A model generated the notes under the pieces. That model saw nothing but the letters and a program-made list of their open reading frames with translations. It was not told the origin of the DNA and did not search any database. A program made the position numbers and the translations under genes. DNA of 64,000 bases, from assembly GCA_948567375.1 (NCBI GenBank), contig OX419758.1:32307001-32371000 (forward strand). The letters run 5' to 3'. This stretch comes from Lunularia cruciata. Lineage: Eukaryota > Streptophyta > Marchantiopsida > Lunulariales > Lunulariaceae. Shown here piece by piece: positions 45,851 through 57,535 of this stretch. Within the stretch, counting starts at the first letter, position 1, and every line of letters begins with the position of its first letter.

Positions 45851-47035
45851 TTAAACCCATGATTAGATGGGAATCTCAATACTCACCATACAATAATTAC
45901 AAGAATAAAATTTAAAGAAGAAGAGATAATGCAATTATATACAGAGATTTGGAAAAGTATTTGAATATATATAATCATATACAGATTATTTTCTCTTATA
46001 AGGGTTTTGGACTTGGTAAAATATTAAGAAAATATTTTATGGATGTCTTTGAGAAGTCACTATAATTCAAGATAGTCATTAACACAGGTTTTACATCTCT
46101 TTATGACATCTCTATGATAAAACTAATATACAGTAAATACATGCATTAGTAAGAATATTATTGGTGTTCCATTGATGTTACTTCTCAACTTTGGAATTAA
46201 ATTTTATTTAAAAATATTATTTGCTTGATAGCATATTATATTTGACATTTCATTGGACTGTCAAGCGTAACCAAAATCTGCAATATCTACAATTATCTAA
46301 AAGATTTCATCTAAAATAGATTGCCAATTAAACAAAGATAACCCATTGAGTATGTCCAAACTTAATATATATTTGATACATTACATTTATGAGAAAATAT
46401 CTAATGAGTGTTATTGCTAGCCTGGAATTTTTTCTATTTAGTTTTGGGAAAATCTATGGAATATAGGCACCATACTTCCCTCCTCTTGTGGGTGCTTTGC
46501 ATTAGCAAATATTGTTATTATTGGATCACGATGACAATTTAGTGGTTTTATTTACAGATAATACTCTATTCTCTAGAGTTCCACTTCCCAAATCATGGTT
46601 GCCAATATTGGATTCTATAGTGTGTTTCACTTTTTAGTTTCTTCATCCTTTGACTTATCTAGAAAAAGATATCCTTTCTATATTCTGGCCTCAGTAATAT
46701 AAAATTAACTACAACCACATGGAGTTAACCCTAAACCATTAAGTGCTTATAGGACTATTCTCGTAAAAATTCAACTAGGCCTGCAATAGAAATCAAAAAA
46801 GATTATGCCCCAACATCTATGTAATCTATCGTAGGAAGCAATCAGTTGCATTCTTTGTGTCCAAAAATTTCTTATTATCATGAATAGACTCTTCATTAAT
46901 AAATAAGGACAAAGCTACACCGTTTGATTTGAATTGTCTTGAAAAAAATTGGTAAATTACTTGATATATCTTTGTCTTCTCGATATATCTATCTGGTTAG
47001 CACCCTTACCAACAAAGCTACAATAATATTGATAT
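45851..47035. other. No recognised feature
   Basis: AT-rich DNA with no supported gene or repeat. Confidence 0.4.
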
Positions 47036-47470
47036 AATAAATCTGCACTATTGTACCTAAGATACCTAGATATATGAGCTATACAAGTCATATAGTCTAT
47101 ATTGTATGTAGACTATATTATGGGAATATCCAAAGAAGTATTTACCTCTTTGGACGTTCCCATAACGGAAGTGCTTGCTTATGGATTGTACTTTTAATGT
47201 TTTATGTAGAGTAATGGATATATATTATCTAAAGTATATTACAAAGTAGGAAAATAAGAGTAGTACTCCTCATGTATGCATCTAAGATATTTATATATCT
47301 TAGCTATGCAAGTCATATAGTTTACATATGCAAGTCCAAAGAAGCCTTACCTAGTGTGATTGCTATGTTATGTATTACACTTCCTAGTGCTATTTGTATA
47401 GGAATGGACACATGTTATCTAAAGTACATTACAAAATAAGAAAATGAGCTTGGTACTCTCTTATACATAT
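47036..47470. repeat. Tandem duplication of about 210-230 bp
   Basis: Two head-to-tail diverged copies share, in order, 'CTAAGATA', 'GCTATxCAAGTCATATAGT', 'TCCAAAGAAG', 'ATTxTATCTAAAGTAxATTACAAA' and 'GTACTC'. Copy 1 runs about 47050-47270 and copy 2 about 47275-47465. Copy 1 carries an extra inverted pair around 47125-47165 (GGGAATATCCAAAGA and TCTTTGGACGTTCCC) that could fold into a hairpin. Confidence 0.65.
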
Positions 47471-50400
47471 GTAAAATGTCTCATAAATATGTCAAATGCT
47501 CTATCTATAGCTCCGTAACTTTAAAACTAGAAGAAAAATTTTTAGAGGAATAAAAAGGTGACCTTGTTACATACACTATATTCAAAGATTTTGCTTGCGA
47601 TTGCTCCATTCTCCGTACATCCAAGAGTATAAAAATCACTTTTGAAATTAATCATGCATAAAGTCAAAATTTGTGCCACTTGATCATCTTGGACCAAACT
47701 TGAAAAAGGTTTGGAAATGTTTTTGAATTTTGTAAACATCCAAAAGAGGTTTATGCACCAATAATATATGCACCAATCTATGGAATCCTTGTTACATGCA
47801 AAGTATTTGAAACTGCTGCTCTCTTGCTATATAGTGTATCAAACACACTTTGAGCTTGAGAAGTGATGCTATAGTGCATGCGAGGAAAAAAGTAGAACTA
47901 GAGCTCTTCCACTCTACAACTAATCAAGATTAGAGATTAGAGAGTGATTTAGATTAGAGAAGTTTCAGGTATCTTTGGAGGTTGTTTAGTAGACTCTATC
48001 TACACCAATAGGATTTTCAGATTTAAAGTGTGGTATGACTGTAGAAGTTCAATCAACTTGATTATGTCCGGCATCCTTGATATAGAGAGGCACTAGAGGA
48101 CATAAAGCGTATTGGCTACTTAGAGGGGTCTCAAATTACAACTATTCCTTTGGTGCCGGCCTTATAAGTGTCTCATACCCTTTAAATAGTTACATTCTAT
48201 GAGACTTACTTGTACCGCAATTGGCAACTAGGACCACTATATTAAGTAGTGATTATTAGTGATTAATGCTTCTAGAGATTCAATTATGGCAAAATTAGGG
48301 ACATTGAGACCTAAGAGCCATTTTATGGAGCATTTCCTCCAATTCATTTGTACATAATTTACATTTAGTGATTTTGTGAGTGTAATATATGCAAGCCACA
48401 CATACAATTGATTATTATTAAAATGATATTCAAGAAGTGCTCCACAATATCTATTATCTAGCAATACAACATAACAAATTGACACATGAAGTGTTGGAAA
48501 AATTAGGGATTTCAGGCATAATTAGGGTTTTTTGGCTCCAATTAGGATGATCAAAGTAAGCTTTCTTGGCATATTTCAAGGTGTCACAATACACTCTACA
48601 AGCAAACATTAGCACTTTAGTGGTGCAATTGGAATCAGTGCAAACAAGAGGAGGTTTTCTAGTGTAGTTTGAAGGTCTACATAAGTAGGACTCCACCATG
48701 TGATCTACTTGTGCAAACTTCATTAGTATTTTTTGGAGTAATTTTAGGAGCACATCATGGGACCCACTGATGCAAACTTCATCAGACAGTTTTTGGATTG
48801 ACTTTAGGAGCATACTTGTGAAAACTCCATGTCCACCAGACTTTTGTGATGATATTATATGCCACTACCAAAGAGTAAGGGATATTTTAGGTGGGAGAGA
48901 TTTTTCATCTAAGGACCCACTATGGGGACATCATCTATGGGAACAATAGAGCAGCTTGGCATAGCTATAGGAGCCAATTTTGAGACCCATCTTTTTAGAC
49001 TTCATCACAAAGCAACTAGAATCAAGGGGTTAGAATTGCTAGTATGGATAGGCGGTTGGAATTGTATCTGGATTGGATATTGGAAGTAGAAAGATATCTC
49101 TAGTGGTTGCAGATAGTCACTTCTAACATATCTTATCTACTTCTTGTTCTATGTTTTCCATACTTTCTTGGACATATAGCATTTGGCTACTATGTCTTGC
49201 ATTTTTGTTGTGGCATTTTCTTTGTACTCTTGGGAGTGTATACCTTTTAAATAACATGTCTTCCAATGCCTCCATTTGTTCCTTTGCATGAGGCCATTGT
49301 GATCTTCCTTATGCATCACTCCTCATGTGGCATCCCACATCCCATATGTGAAAATAGGGAGTAGACCCTTATGTTGCCTTTTTCAACGTACACCCACAAT
49401 AGTTGAAGTTTATCCAAAGGAAATCCCTTTGATACTTAGGTCATGTACTTCTCCTATACTAGCAAAGCATCTTATAATGGGAGACTCTCCTACTGAGGAT
49501 GCTCCACCTCTTGTCCTTCTATCCCTCATATTTGCACAAACACTCCACATCCTCACTCCACCTTGGACACTCTTCCTAGTCCTATTGGCCCGCCACCTCT
49601 GCCGGATCATTCTTCACTACTTGGGCGCTCAACAAATTCTTAAATCTGCCTCATCTGACATAATCTTGTTTGGATTGTCCATGGGTATGGATTGCTTAGC
49701 ATAGCACAAAGGAAGATCTTATTGTTTGCATATGTGGGCAGAGAACACCTCTATTCCTACTCTCAAACCCCATCCATACTTTGATAGTATCTTTATGGGC
49801 TCTCCCAACTCATATTCTTGGTTATACTATTTTGACCCTATACAAGCATACATACCTACTAGGTTTTCCATAATCACAAGTATATAGAAAGATACCTACA
49901 GCTTTATATCCTTGCATTGGCTACATACTCTCCCTCATACCATATGCTATTTTGGCTGATGATCACTAGAGAAGCGTCTCCACTTGGACTTTATTGACAC
50001 TCTCTCCTTAATAGATATTAGTCCTTCTAGTCCATGGAGGTGCATGGAGATATCAAAAAATTGCATCTAGGAATCATAGGTTCTTGAGAGGAGATTGGGC
50101 AGAACTTTAGGAGGAGTACATATGGTGCCTCACCTTTTTCTTTCAATTCACTTAGTTTACTTAGAAACAAAAGGAGATAACAATCTGCCAAGGTTGGAAG
50201 AAAGGTTTGTGTTGTAGACCTTTGGCACATGGGAAAATTGCACCAGAAAAAAGAAACAGAAAGAGAGAGAGAGAAGTGTGGCATGGAGAAGTCTGCAACA
50301 GTTGAGCAAAGAGGAGAGCTTGTACTAAAGAATTTTGACAAGGGAGACCTTTGGCCGGATAACCCTTTGGCAAGAGAGACCTTCTGCTTGAAAAACCTTT

Positions 50401-50805
50401 GACATCATCAACCTCTGACCTTGGAAGCCCCTTGGCCTAGGAATCATTTGGCATAGGATACCATTGGCTTGAAAGTCAATCAGTAAAATGAATCATGATG
50501 ACTTGAATATGGAACTGTGAGATCAAGAACTAGAACTAATAATCATTTGATTTTACCAAAATGTTTACATGTGTGGATCACAATTGGTCACCCAAGGCAT
50601 ACCTATCAAAACTTTATAACGGTTGAGCCAATACCTTAAATACTTGGACTAGGCTAACCACTTTGTACTTTTGCAAAGTTAGACAATTGTGAGACTTAGC
50701 AAGTAGCAAGAGAACTCTCCCCATCCTTGGCTAAAAATCATGAGTTAGAGTTGCAAAGTAGGAAGTTAATTTTGTTTTGATATCTTGTTTTGATAGGGAG
50801 AATAG
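47471..50805. other. Intergenic stretch without supported genes
   Basis: It contains a short direct repeat of about 60 bp near 48700-48830 ('TGCAAACTTCAT.AG', 'TTTAGGAGCA') and a run of 'ACCTTTGGC'-like words at 50340-50470. Reading frames at 48454-48813, 49327-49704 and 50027-50341 show no recognisable domains and are probably chance or very decayed. Confidence 0.4.
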
Positions 50806-52530
50806 ACATGGCCCAAGTAAACAAAGTGCCTAACCATTGTAGAAATGAGCTTGAGATTATTCTTAAATTTCCTAGATTGACCAAGTGGGCAATCTATTAT
50901 AGAGCATATTTCCTTTGTAACAAGAAAGTTGAATTCCTATTTTGGAATTAGGAGTTGAGCAATCATGCAATGCTCCAAGAGATTAGAGAAAATATAGATC
51001 TAGGGCTAGAGAACTTACAAAGAAACCTCTTTTCTTGGATTGGAGAGCATTGGCAACAAGTATTAGGACCAAGGAATTTAACCCAAATGCCATAACTCCA
51101 GACTCACAATGAACTTATCCAAATGCAAGCATAGAAGAAAGATTCAAGGTTTCAATCAAGGATGATAAGACCAACAATGGTTGGCCAAAACTTGGATGCA
51201 AGGATCTTGCCCAAAGAACCCTCACCGAGTCAATGATGAAGTTGTTTAAGTCCAAATGAACTACCTACCTAAACAATAAGTATGGAATCTTCTTCAAATA
51301 TTCATATAAAGAAGGGTTGGTGAATTGGGCATCAATATTTTAGAGATTGCTCAAGACCTAAGAGGAGATATGCATAAAGAAGGAAGGTTAACCTTGCTAT
51401 CTTTGTATGTTGTTTACTTTTACATAAGAATAAACTTGTTGATCTCATAGGAAAATAAGAAGTATCTTGACCATCACTTCTCCAAAGTACACTTTGACAA
51501 CCCACAAGAAGTAATGAAGATGAGGGAGAAGTACGTGCTTGCTGACAAAACATGTGCCAAGTTTGAGAAATTTTTCCAAGTGGAAGAAGCCCATAACACT
51601 TTGGGCTATGAAATGATAAGGAAAAGGGAGATAGCCAATCCAATTCCAACCATTGAAAAGAAGAAGAAGAAAACACTTACCAAGCTAAAGTTGAAGGCTT
51701 GGTAGAGTGCAAAGAGAAAAAAACTGGTGAAAGACTCAATGGACAAAGGCAAATTTAGACATCAAGATGACAACACACGTATTGCCAACAAAGAATCATT
51801 TACATGCATCGTCCTTTTGTTAGATGGAGACAAGGATGACTGCAACGGTGTTGAAGTTCAATCTGCCTCAATGCCTCAAGAGGTTAGAGAAGATGGCCAA
51901 GATGAAGACAGGTATTGGCCTTAGGGAAGTACAATAGAGAAGCAAGACCTTTAGGTACCAAGGAAGGAGTAGAAGAAAGCTAAAAAGAAGTGGGATTTGC
52001 AAATCCTAGTACAAAGGCAGAGCAGCACTCAAGGACAAATGAGTACTAGACATAGAAGGAGTACTTTAGACCAAAGAGGTATTTGGGGCCAAAGGTATAG
52101 GTCAGATCAAAGACAAGGGCCAAGACAAAGAAAAAGACAAGACAAAGAAAAATTCAAGGCCAAAGACCCAAGAAAAGCCCATGGAGTAGTGCAAGAGGAC
52201 AAAGAACCTAACCTTTTTGTCAAGATTGAGAAGGACTAGAGTGAACCTTTAGCACCTCTTAGGAGAGAAGAAGAAGCAAAATCAAGTTGGAATGACATAC
52301 CACCAATCAAGCAGGTGTTTATCTCTAGGCTAGTTATCTATATTGTGGGATCACCATTAGAAATGATGGAGATTTCTCCTAATTTACCAAGAACTACACC
52401 ATGCTCATCAAACATCTCCATCAAATCACACAAGGAGTTCATGCAAAAAGACAAAAGCAAAGAGCAAAGAGCAAAGACAAAGGAGGAATTTGCCAAGGTT
52501 CATACCTTATGTGGGGAAATGCAACAATGA
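50806..52530 (+). pseudogene. Decayed lysine/glutamate-rich retroelement-like ORF
   Basis: Starting at an ATG at 50808 the plus strand reads MAQVNKVPNHCRNELEIILK, then KWAIYYRAYFLCNKKVEFLF, with stops after about 47 codons. Further open pieces follow at 51514-51705 (KMREKYVLADKTCAKFEKFF), 51727-51924 and 51997-52239, the last very rich in Arg, Gln and Lys. The series is collinear and ends shortly before repeat D (52985). I cannot name the family. The charged C-terminal part could be a Gag or an accessory ORF of a large gypsy element. No RT or integrase is attached. Confidence 0.35.
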
Positions 52531-52889
52531 CTTGGCACAAGAAGTAGCTAAGTTGCAAGAAGGAGAAAATATTAGGCATCAGTATAACAAAGACCTATAA
52601 AGGTAGGCAAACAAAAGGAAGACTCTCCATTAGGAAGAAGCCAAATGCTAGCAAGATTTTGACACGCAATTGAAGGCTCAAGAAGAAGAGATTGAAGCCT
52701 TGAGAAAAGAGGTCAAGAAGAGGCATTAGCCCTTGATGGTGTGGATCCTTGGATTTTTGAAGAAACAAGACAATTTCCAAAGAAGTTTTGAGAACATGGA
52801 ACATTCACAATAGCAAAAAATAGAAAAGCCAATTAGTCAATCAATTATGCAGCAATTATGGGATTGTGCCTTTTAGGAAGGGTTGTATG

Positions 52890-53254
52890 TAGTATGAATA
52901 GTCAACAAAGTTAAAGGACCTTTGAGATTGAACTGACCTTCAAGGTGAAATGACCTTTGAGGTGGAACCAACCTTTGGGATGAAATGGCTATTTGGGGAG
53001 AAAAGGCCTTCAACATGAAGTGAACCATCATCTTCAAGAATGATTTGGAGTAGATATGTTGTGAAAGTGAGTTTGATTTCTCTTTTTTGTGGTGTGCCAT
53101 AGTGGATAACACTACCTTTTTTTGGGAGTGGCTCCTACCCAAGAGGTTAAATTGGCAACAATAAACAAATTGTGATATTGTGACACTTTTAATTAAACTC
53201 TAGTTTTTTTTGACCCATATTCTCAAGGGAATGAATTGTTCTTATGATTATATA
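52890..53254 (+). repeat. Repeat D, copy 2, left part (interrupted by element B)
   Basis: Matches 18820-19110 and continues at 63169 on the far side of element B. It starts with 'ACCTTTG' micro-repeats (52915-52985). The left junction carries ATTAT (53247-53251), three bases from the first base of element B, and the right junction carries ATTAC (63169-63173), a probable mutated target duplication. Confidence 0.6.
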
Positions 53255-53907
53255 TGTCATGTGTATATACATCGCTACACAACATACATCGCTGTCAACA
53301 TCATACACTATCAAAGCACAACTCACACATAAGTCATACATAGACTCTAAAGTGCCACAATAATCAGATTGCTTAACATTCTCAACTCAACTCAACTCAG
53401 ATCAGTACTTGATCTGTCACTCTATAAACTGCCAACAACTGGGCACTGATTACAGTCAAGCCACACCCACTCAAGCATAGAGAATCCAGGTGACGCTCGC
53501 CGGCCTCTGTCCACCATAGCCAGGAACTCGAAGGCTCAACATCAGAGAAGTGAGCTCTCTGGAGCTCACTTTGAAACTATACCCCCTGGACTCGAGCTAG
53601 CCTTGAAACCCTAACGGTCCCGCTGACGGCACACTCGACGGTGCAAAGTGACGGTGGGCCCCACCGTGAAGTCAGTACCCCGAACACGAAATCTAACCGT
53701 CGGAAAGTAGTCCCTGAGAAACAGCTAGAATAACTCTAACTACCATCACTGGAACTCTAGTGTCCGAGCATCTAGATGCGGAACTACAAATGGCGTGACA
53801 ACTGTCGTGCGTATATACATCACTACACAACATACATCGCTGTCAACATCATACACTATCAAAGCACAACTCACACATAAGTCATACATAGACTCTAAAG
53901 TGCCACA
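53255..53907 (-). repeat. Element B 3' LTR complex with duplicated 105-bp segment
   Basis: The order on the plus strand is segment X (53255-53359, TGTCATGTG...GCCACA), LTR body (53361-53800, ending GCGTGACA) and segment X' (53803-53907, TGTCGTGCG...GCCACA). X and X' differ at about three positions. The body matches 62720-63168 on the right except for about six substitutions and a 9-bp insertion there. X is absent from the right end. If X and body form one unit, the left LTR is 53255-53800 with TGTCA/TGACA inverted ends, and X' is an extra copy next to the purine tract. Confidence 0.82.
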
Positions 53908-53925
53908 ATCGCCCCCCTAGCTGGC
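53908..53925 (-). other. Element B polypurine tract
   Basis: The minus strand reads AGCTAGGGGGGCGAT directly before segment X'. Its position next to X' suggests that X' is the true 5' end of the 3' LTR (U3 start). Confidence 0.65.
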
Positions 53926-54076
53926 GGTTAGGTCCCTCTAACTCCAGATAGCCATCTACTCTAAGTATATGGTATACCCTCTAATGGGCAAAGATCAGGA
54001 GGCCGGGTGCTATGGAGCCCCATCGTTAGTCGCCTGTCTGCAATCTATACCATATAAAGAATGAACTAGCTATAGG

Positions 54077-54739
54077 TCAAGTACATCTAGGACATAACCA
54101 CTGTCCCTGAGGAACCACCGTGAGGGGAGGAGTCATACATGCCATATGCCATCCTCTTGAACAGCTATCACACACTAACATAGTAGCAGCTCCACCAGAA
54201 GAGCCACATAACATACACCTCAAGCCTGCACGTACAAGTGCCAAGCTTGGGTCCATAGTACCATCAATGTTTGGGAGGTGGCATGGCGCACAATTGCGCA
54301 CATGATCCTTCCAAACAACACCATCACGTCCTTCTAACACAAGGACTCCAGATGGCAAAACCTTGCGCACTCTCAAGATAGTGCGGCCTGTAGAAACATC
54401 AAGTGTCGTCGGTGCTGTCTGCTGTAGATATACATAGTCGCCTGGATGAAATCGACAAATCGAGGGTCTATAACCTCCTCCTCGAATGGTAGCATAACGT
54501 AAAGTATCTCTATGCTGAGCAATTGCCAAGTTCTCGAAGGCCATCGGCATCACTCTCCAAAAGATCTCTGCCCGCTGAGAACATGCGCTCATCCATACAT
54601 CAGGGTCATCCAAGTCCAAAACTACAGTAGCATCTCGACGAATGGCTGCAGGTAAATCTGGATCTCGTCCATAGAGTAGAAAGTATGGAGAGAAGGATGC
54701 TAAGGAGGCTTGCCGGCTGAACCGATAGCCCATGGCCAA
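54077..54739 (-). CDS. Element B integrase C-terminal domain with PHD finger
   Basis: This 220-codon open segment is in phase with the rest of the polyprotein, after two TAG codons at 54749 and 54779. It starts with the post-core integrase region (ASLASFSPYFLLYGRDPDLP, then FHPGDYVYLQQTAP and GRTILRVRKVLPSGVLVLEG, the SH3-like C-terminal domain). It ends with a canonical PHD finger, at about 54080-54225: CMLC, then CDSC, then WHMAC, then WLCPRC, a complete C4HC3 zinc pattern with the aromatic residue before the last pair. PHD fingers read the histone H3 tail and its K4 methylation state. The finger occupies the position where chromoviruses carry a chromodomain, and the protein ends right after it. 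Confidence 0.9.
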   Translation of the reverse strand: MAMGYRFSRQASLASFSPYFLLYGRDPDLPAAIRRDATVVLDLDDPDVWMSACSQRAEIFWRVMPMAFENLAIAQHRDTLRYATIRGGGYRPSICRFHPGDYVYLQQTAPTTLDVSTGRTILRVRKVLPSGVLVLEGRDGVVWKDHVRNCAPCHLPNIDGTMDPSLALVRAGLRCMLCGSSGGAATMLVCDSCSRGWHMACMTPPLTVVPQGQWLCPRCT

Positions 54740-54919
54740 CCAAGGTAACTAGAGATCCCAATCTCCCAAGTGGCCTCTCTACAAACCATACTTTTGCAAT
54801 CCTCTCTTCACCGTCTGAACCACTCTCTCTGCTAAGCCATCTGCCTCAGGGTGATCTCGGGATGTAGTACGATGATCAATCAAAGCCTTGTCACACAAGA
54901 CCTGAAACTCTCCCAAGAA

Positions 54920-57193
54920 CTATGTACCCTGATCAGTCAAAACCTCAGCTGGTGCACCAAAATGACTAAGAACTCGATCCAAGAACGAGTAAGCTGTCCC
55001 TTCACTAGACTTGTCAGGAAGTGCCACCAACTCAATCCACTTGGAGAAGTGCTCCACCATCACCAAAACATACCGATGATGTCTCACAGTCAGCAGTAAA
55101 GGTCCGGCAAAGTCCAAACTCCAACGGTAACCCAATCCCATGATAGGTAATGGGTGTAACTGTGGCGTAGGAGCATTGAATGATGCTCTAACTTGGTCAC
55201 AAACCACACATCTGGCAACAAACTGCTGTACCTTGGTCTGCATACCGCGCCACCAATAATGACTCTGGAGTAAGCTATATGTACGCTTTACTCCAAAATG
55301 TCCTAGCTCCTCATGAGCATGACGGACCAACTGTGGTCTCTGTGGTGATGGAAGTGGTACTACTCGCACTCTACCATCCTCCCATACACGCAAAAGGTGT
55401 CTACCCTCCAATCTGAACCGTCTGGCTCGCTGAAGAACACGGTCTGTCCCCTTGGCCCCAACTGTGCCACCCACAACACCAGTGCAAAGATAGTCCATCA
55501 CTAAGACATCATCATGAATGTCTCGCTGAACTGTACCAATATCTTCACTGTCTGGATCTGTGACCTCAATAACTCCTCCTGTATGCGCTGAGAGAGATAC
55601 CACCAAAGTCTCTGCAAATATACACAGAAAGGCCGATGCATGCCAACTTGGCACCATCTCCTCATCTGTCTCACCATGCCAATGTGCTCCAGTCTGATCC
55701 TGCTGGCTGGGACATGGGTTTCTACTCAACCCATCTGCATCACGGTTCACCACTCCAGGTCTGTGAACAACCGTGAAATCATACTCCTGTAAAATCAGAG
55801 CCCATCGTGCAAGCTTCCCTGAAAGCTTGTCGGACTCCATCAACCACTTCAGCGGCTGATGATCAGTGATGAGAGTGAAGGGGTTACCAAATAGGTAACA
55901 TCGCAAATGTGCTACTGCCCAAACTGCTGCCAAGCACTCTCCCTCATATGAACTATACTTTGCCTCCGCTGAATTGTTGGAGCGACTAGCATAGGCCACC
56001 ACAAACTCCTTCTCCTCATCATCATGCTGGGTGAGCACCGCTCCAAGCCCCAACATACTCCAATCAGTGTGAACCTGAAATGGTCGTCCCCTGATCGGTC
56101 TCCTCAAAATAGGAGCAGATGTCAACCTCTCCTTGAGCTCTACAAAAGCTCTCTCCTGCTCATCTCCCCAACACCACTCCTGTGTAAGCTTGGTCAGCTT
56201 CGTCAAGGCCTTGGCAATGGCACTAAATCCTCTAACATAGCGGCGATAGAAGTTTGCCAACCCAAGGAATGCTCGCACTCTGCTCACATCCGTAGGCCGA
56301 GGAATACGTGCAATAGCCTCCACCTTGGTCTGCTGAACACCAAGTCCTCCGGGGTAGATAGTGTGACCCAAATACTCAACCTGCTCATGGAAGAACCTAC
56401 ACTTCCCAGGATGTAATTTGAGTCCATGAGATCTCAACCTCTCAAACACCTCCAACAATTGTCTCTCATGCTCCTCCACAGTAGTGCTATACACCAAAAT
56501 GTCATCAATATAGCACCGAGCAAAATCCAGTCCAGCTAGGATCCTATCCATGACCCTCTGGAACTCAGCAGGAGCGTTCTTTAACCCAAATGGTAAGAAC
56601 CTCCACTGATATAACACATCCTTGCCGTGAGGATCAATAGCCCAAAATGCTGTCTTGGACTTATCCTCCTCCCTGATCGGCAACTGATGATATCCCGCTC
56701 GAAGATCCAAAGTACTGAAGACCTTTGCATACCCAATCGCATCAAAAATCTCCTCCGGTGTAGGCATGGCATACCGATCCGCCCTAGTCTGTCAGTTGAT
56801 AGGACGGTAATCTCCACACATCCGCCTATCTGTATAGTTGCCATGCATATCCTTCTTGGCTGGCATCACTGTCGCTGATGCATACTCTCCATGTGAAATC
56901 TCCACCAAACCAGCCTCAAAAAGGTCACTACTCCGGCTCTGAATCAATGTCCTCTCCATCTCACTATATTGATAAGGACGTCGGAAAACAGGTGTGTTGC
57001 TAGTCAGCTCAATCCGTATGCCAGGTCCCTTCAGAGCACCCAAATCCTTCATACTGAAGGCAAAACAACTCGTGTGACTCCTCAAGAACCTCCAAACCCT
57101 CCGTCTTTCCTCTCCAGTAAGCTTGGGTCCAAGATCTGGCTCCCAAGTATCCTCTGTAACTGTAGTAGGAGTGGAAGACGTACTGACTGGCTG
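54920..57193 (-). CDS. pol: Element B RT, RNase H and integrase core
   Basis: In phase with the gag ORF. The RT N-terminal part is at 56795-57085 (GLVEISHGEYASATVMPAKK, CGDYRPIN) and is interrupted by a TGA at 56792-56794. The RT core continues with VFSTLDLRAGYHQLP (motif A), LPFGLKNAPAEFQ (motif B) and CYIDDILVYS (motif C, YIDD at 56501-56512). RNase H has VHTDWSMLGLGAVL, YSSYEGECLA and LITDHQPLKWLM. The integrase zinc module has HEELGH and CVVC. The core has RWSLDFAGPL (first Asp) and VLTDQG (second Asp), where a TAG stop follows at 54920-54922; the Glu-containing segment lies beyond it. The RT/RNase H wording (TDWS, SYEGE, ADGLSRNP) differs clearly from elements A and C, so B is from a different gypsy lineage. 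Confidence 0.93.
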
Positions 57194-57535
57194 CTATACT
57201 GGGCCCTTGGGAGCAATGGTGTCATGCTCCCGACCACTAGAGGTCCCAACCTCTGTGTGAAAAACTCCCTCCACTCTGGCTGCAAGCTCCATACGTCCTC
57301 TGGCTGCATCCCATGTGGACCAAGGGTGTAATCCAAGTAGCCCACGCTCACCTGGATGGACTCCAAGTAGACCACTCTCCCTAGTAGCTACTGGATGTGT
57401 CCCAAGAATACCATGTCCACTCGGTCCATCGCCCCCAGCATGTGCCTGAATCGTCTCGATAGGCACAGGGCTCACAAGTGTCCGAGTGGTGATGCCTATC
57501 AAGCGCATCCTACGCTGCTCTGCTAAACCAAGGCT
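57194..57535 (-). CDS. Element B linker between methyltransferase and RT
   Basis: Same phase as the surrounding domains, closed by a TAG at 57194-57196. It contains Gly/His-rich near-repeats (GILGTHPV, GLLGVHPG, GLLGLHPW). No domain is recognised. It appears to be a flexible connector joining the methyltransferase to the RT. Confidence 0.6.
   Translation of the reverse strand, partial: SLGLAEQRRMRLIGITTRTLVSPVPIETIQAHAGGDGPSGHGILGTHPVATRESGLLGVHPGERGLLGLHPWSTWDAARGRMELAARVEGVFHTEVGTSSGREHDTIAPKGPV

Noticed and set aside
49327-49704. 125-codon ORF as a gene
   Set aside because: No domain, and an overlapping opposite-strand frame is equally long. Not supportable.
54077-54739. Chromodomain at the end of element B integrase
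   Set aside because: No aromatic cage or 'LVKWKGY'-like stretch; the terminal module is a C4HC3 PHD finger.
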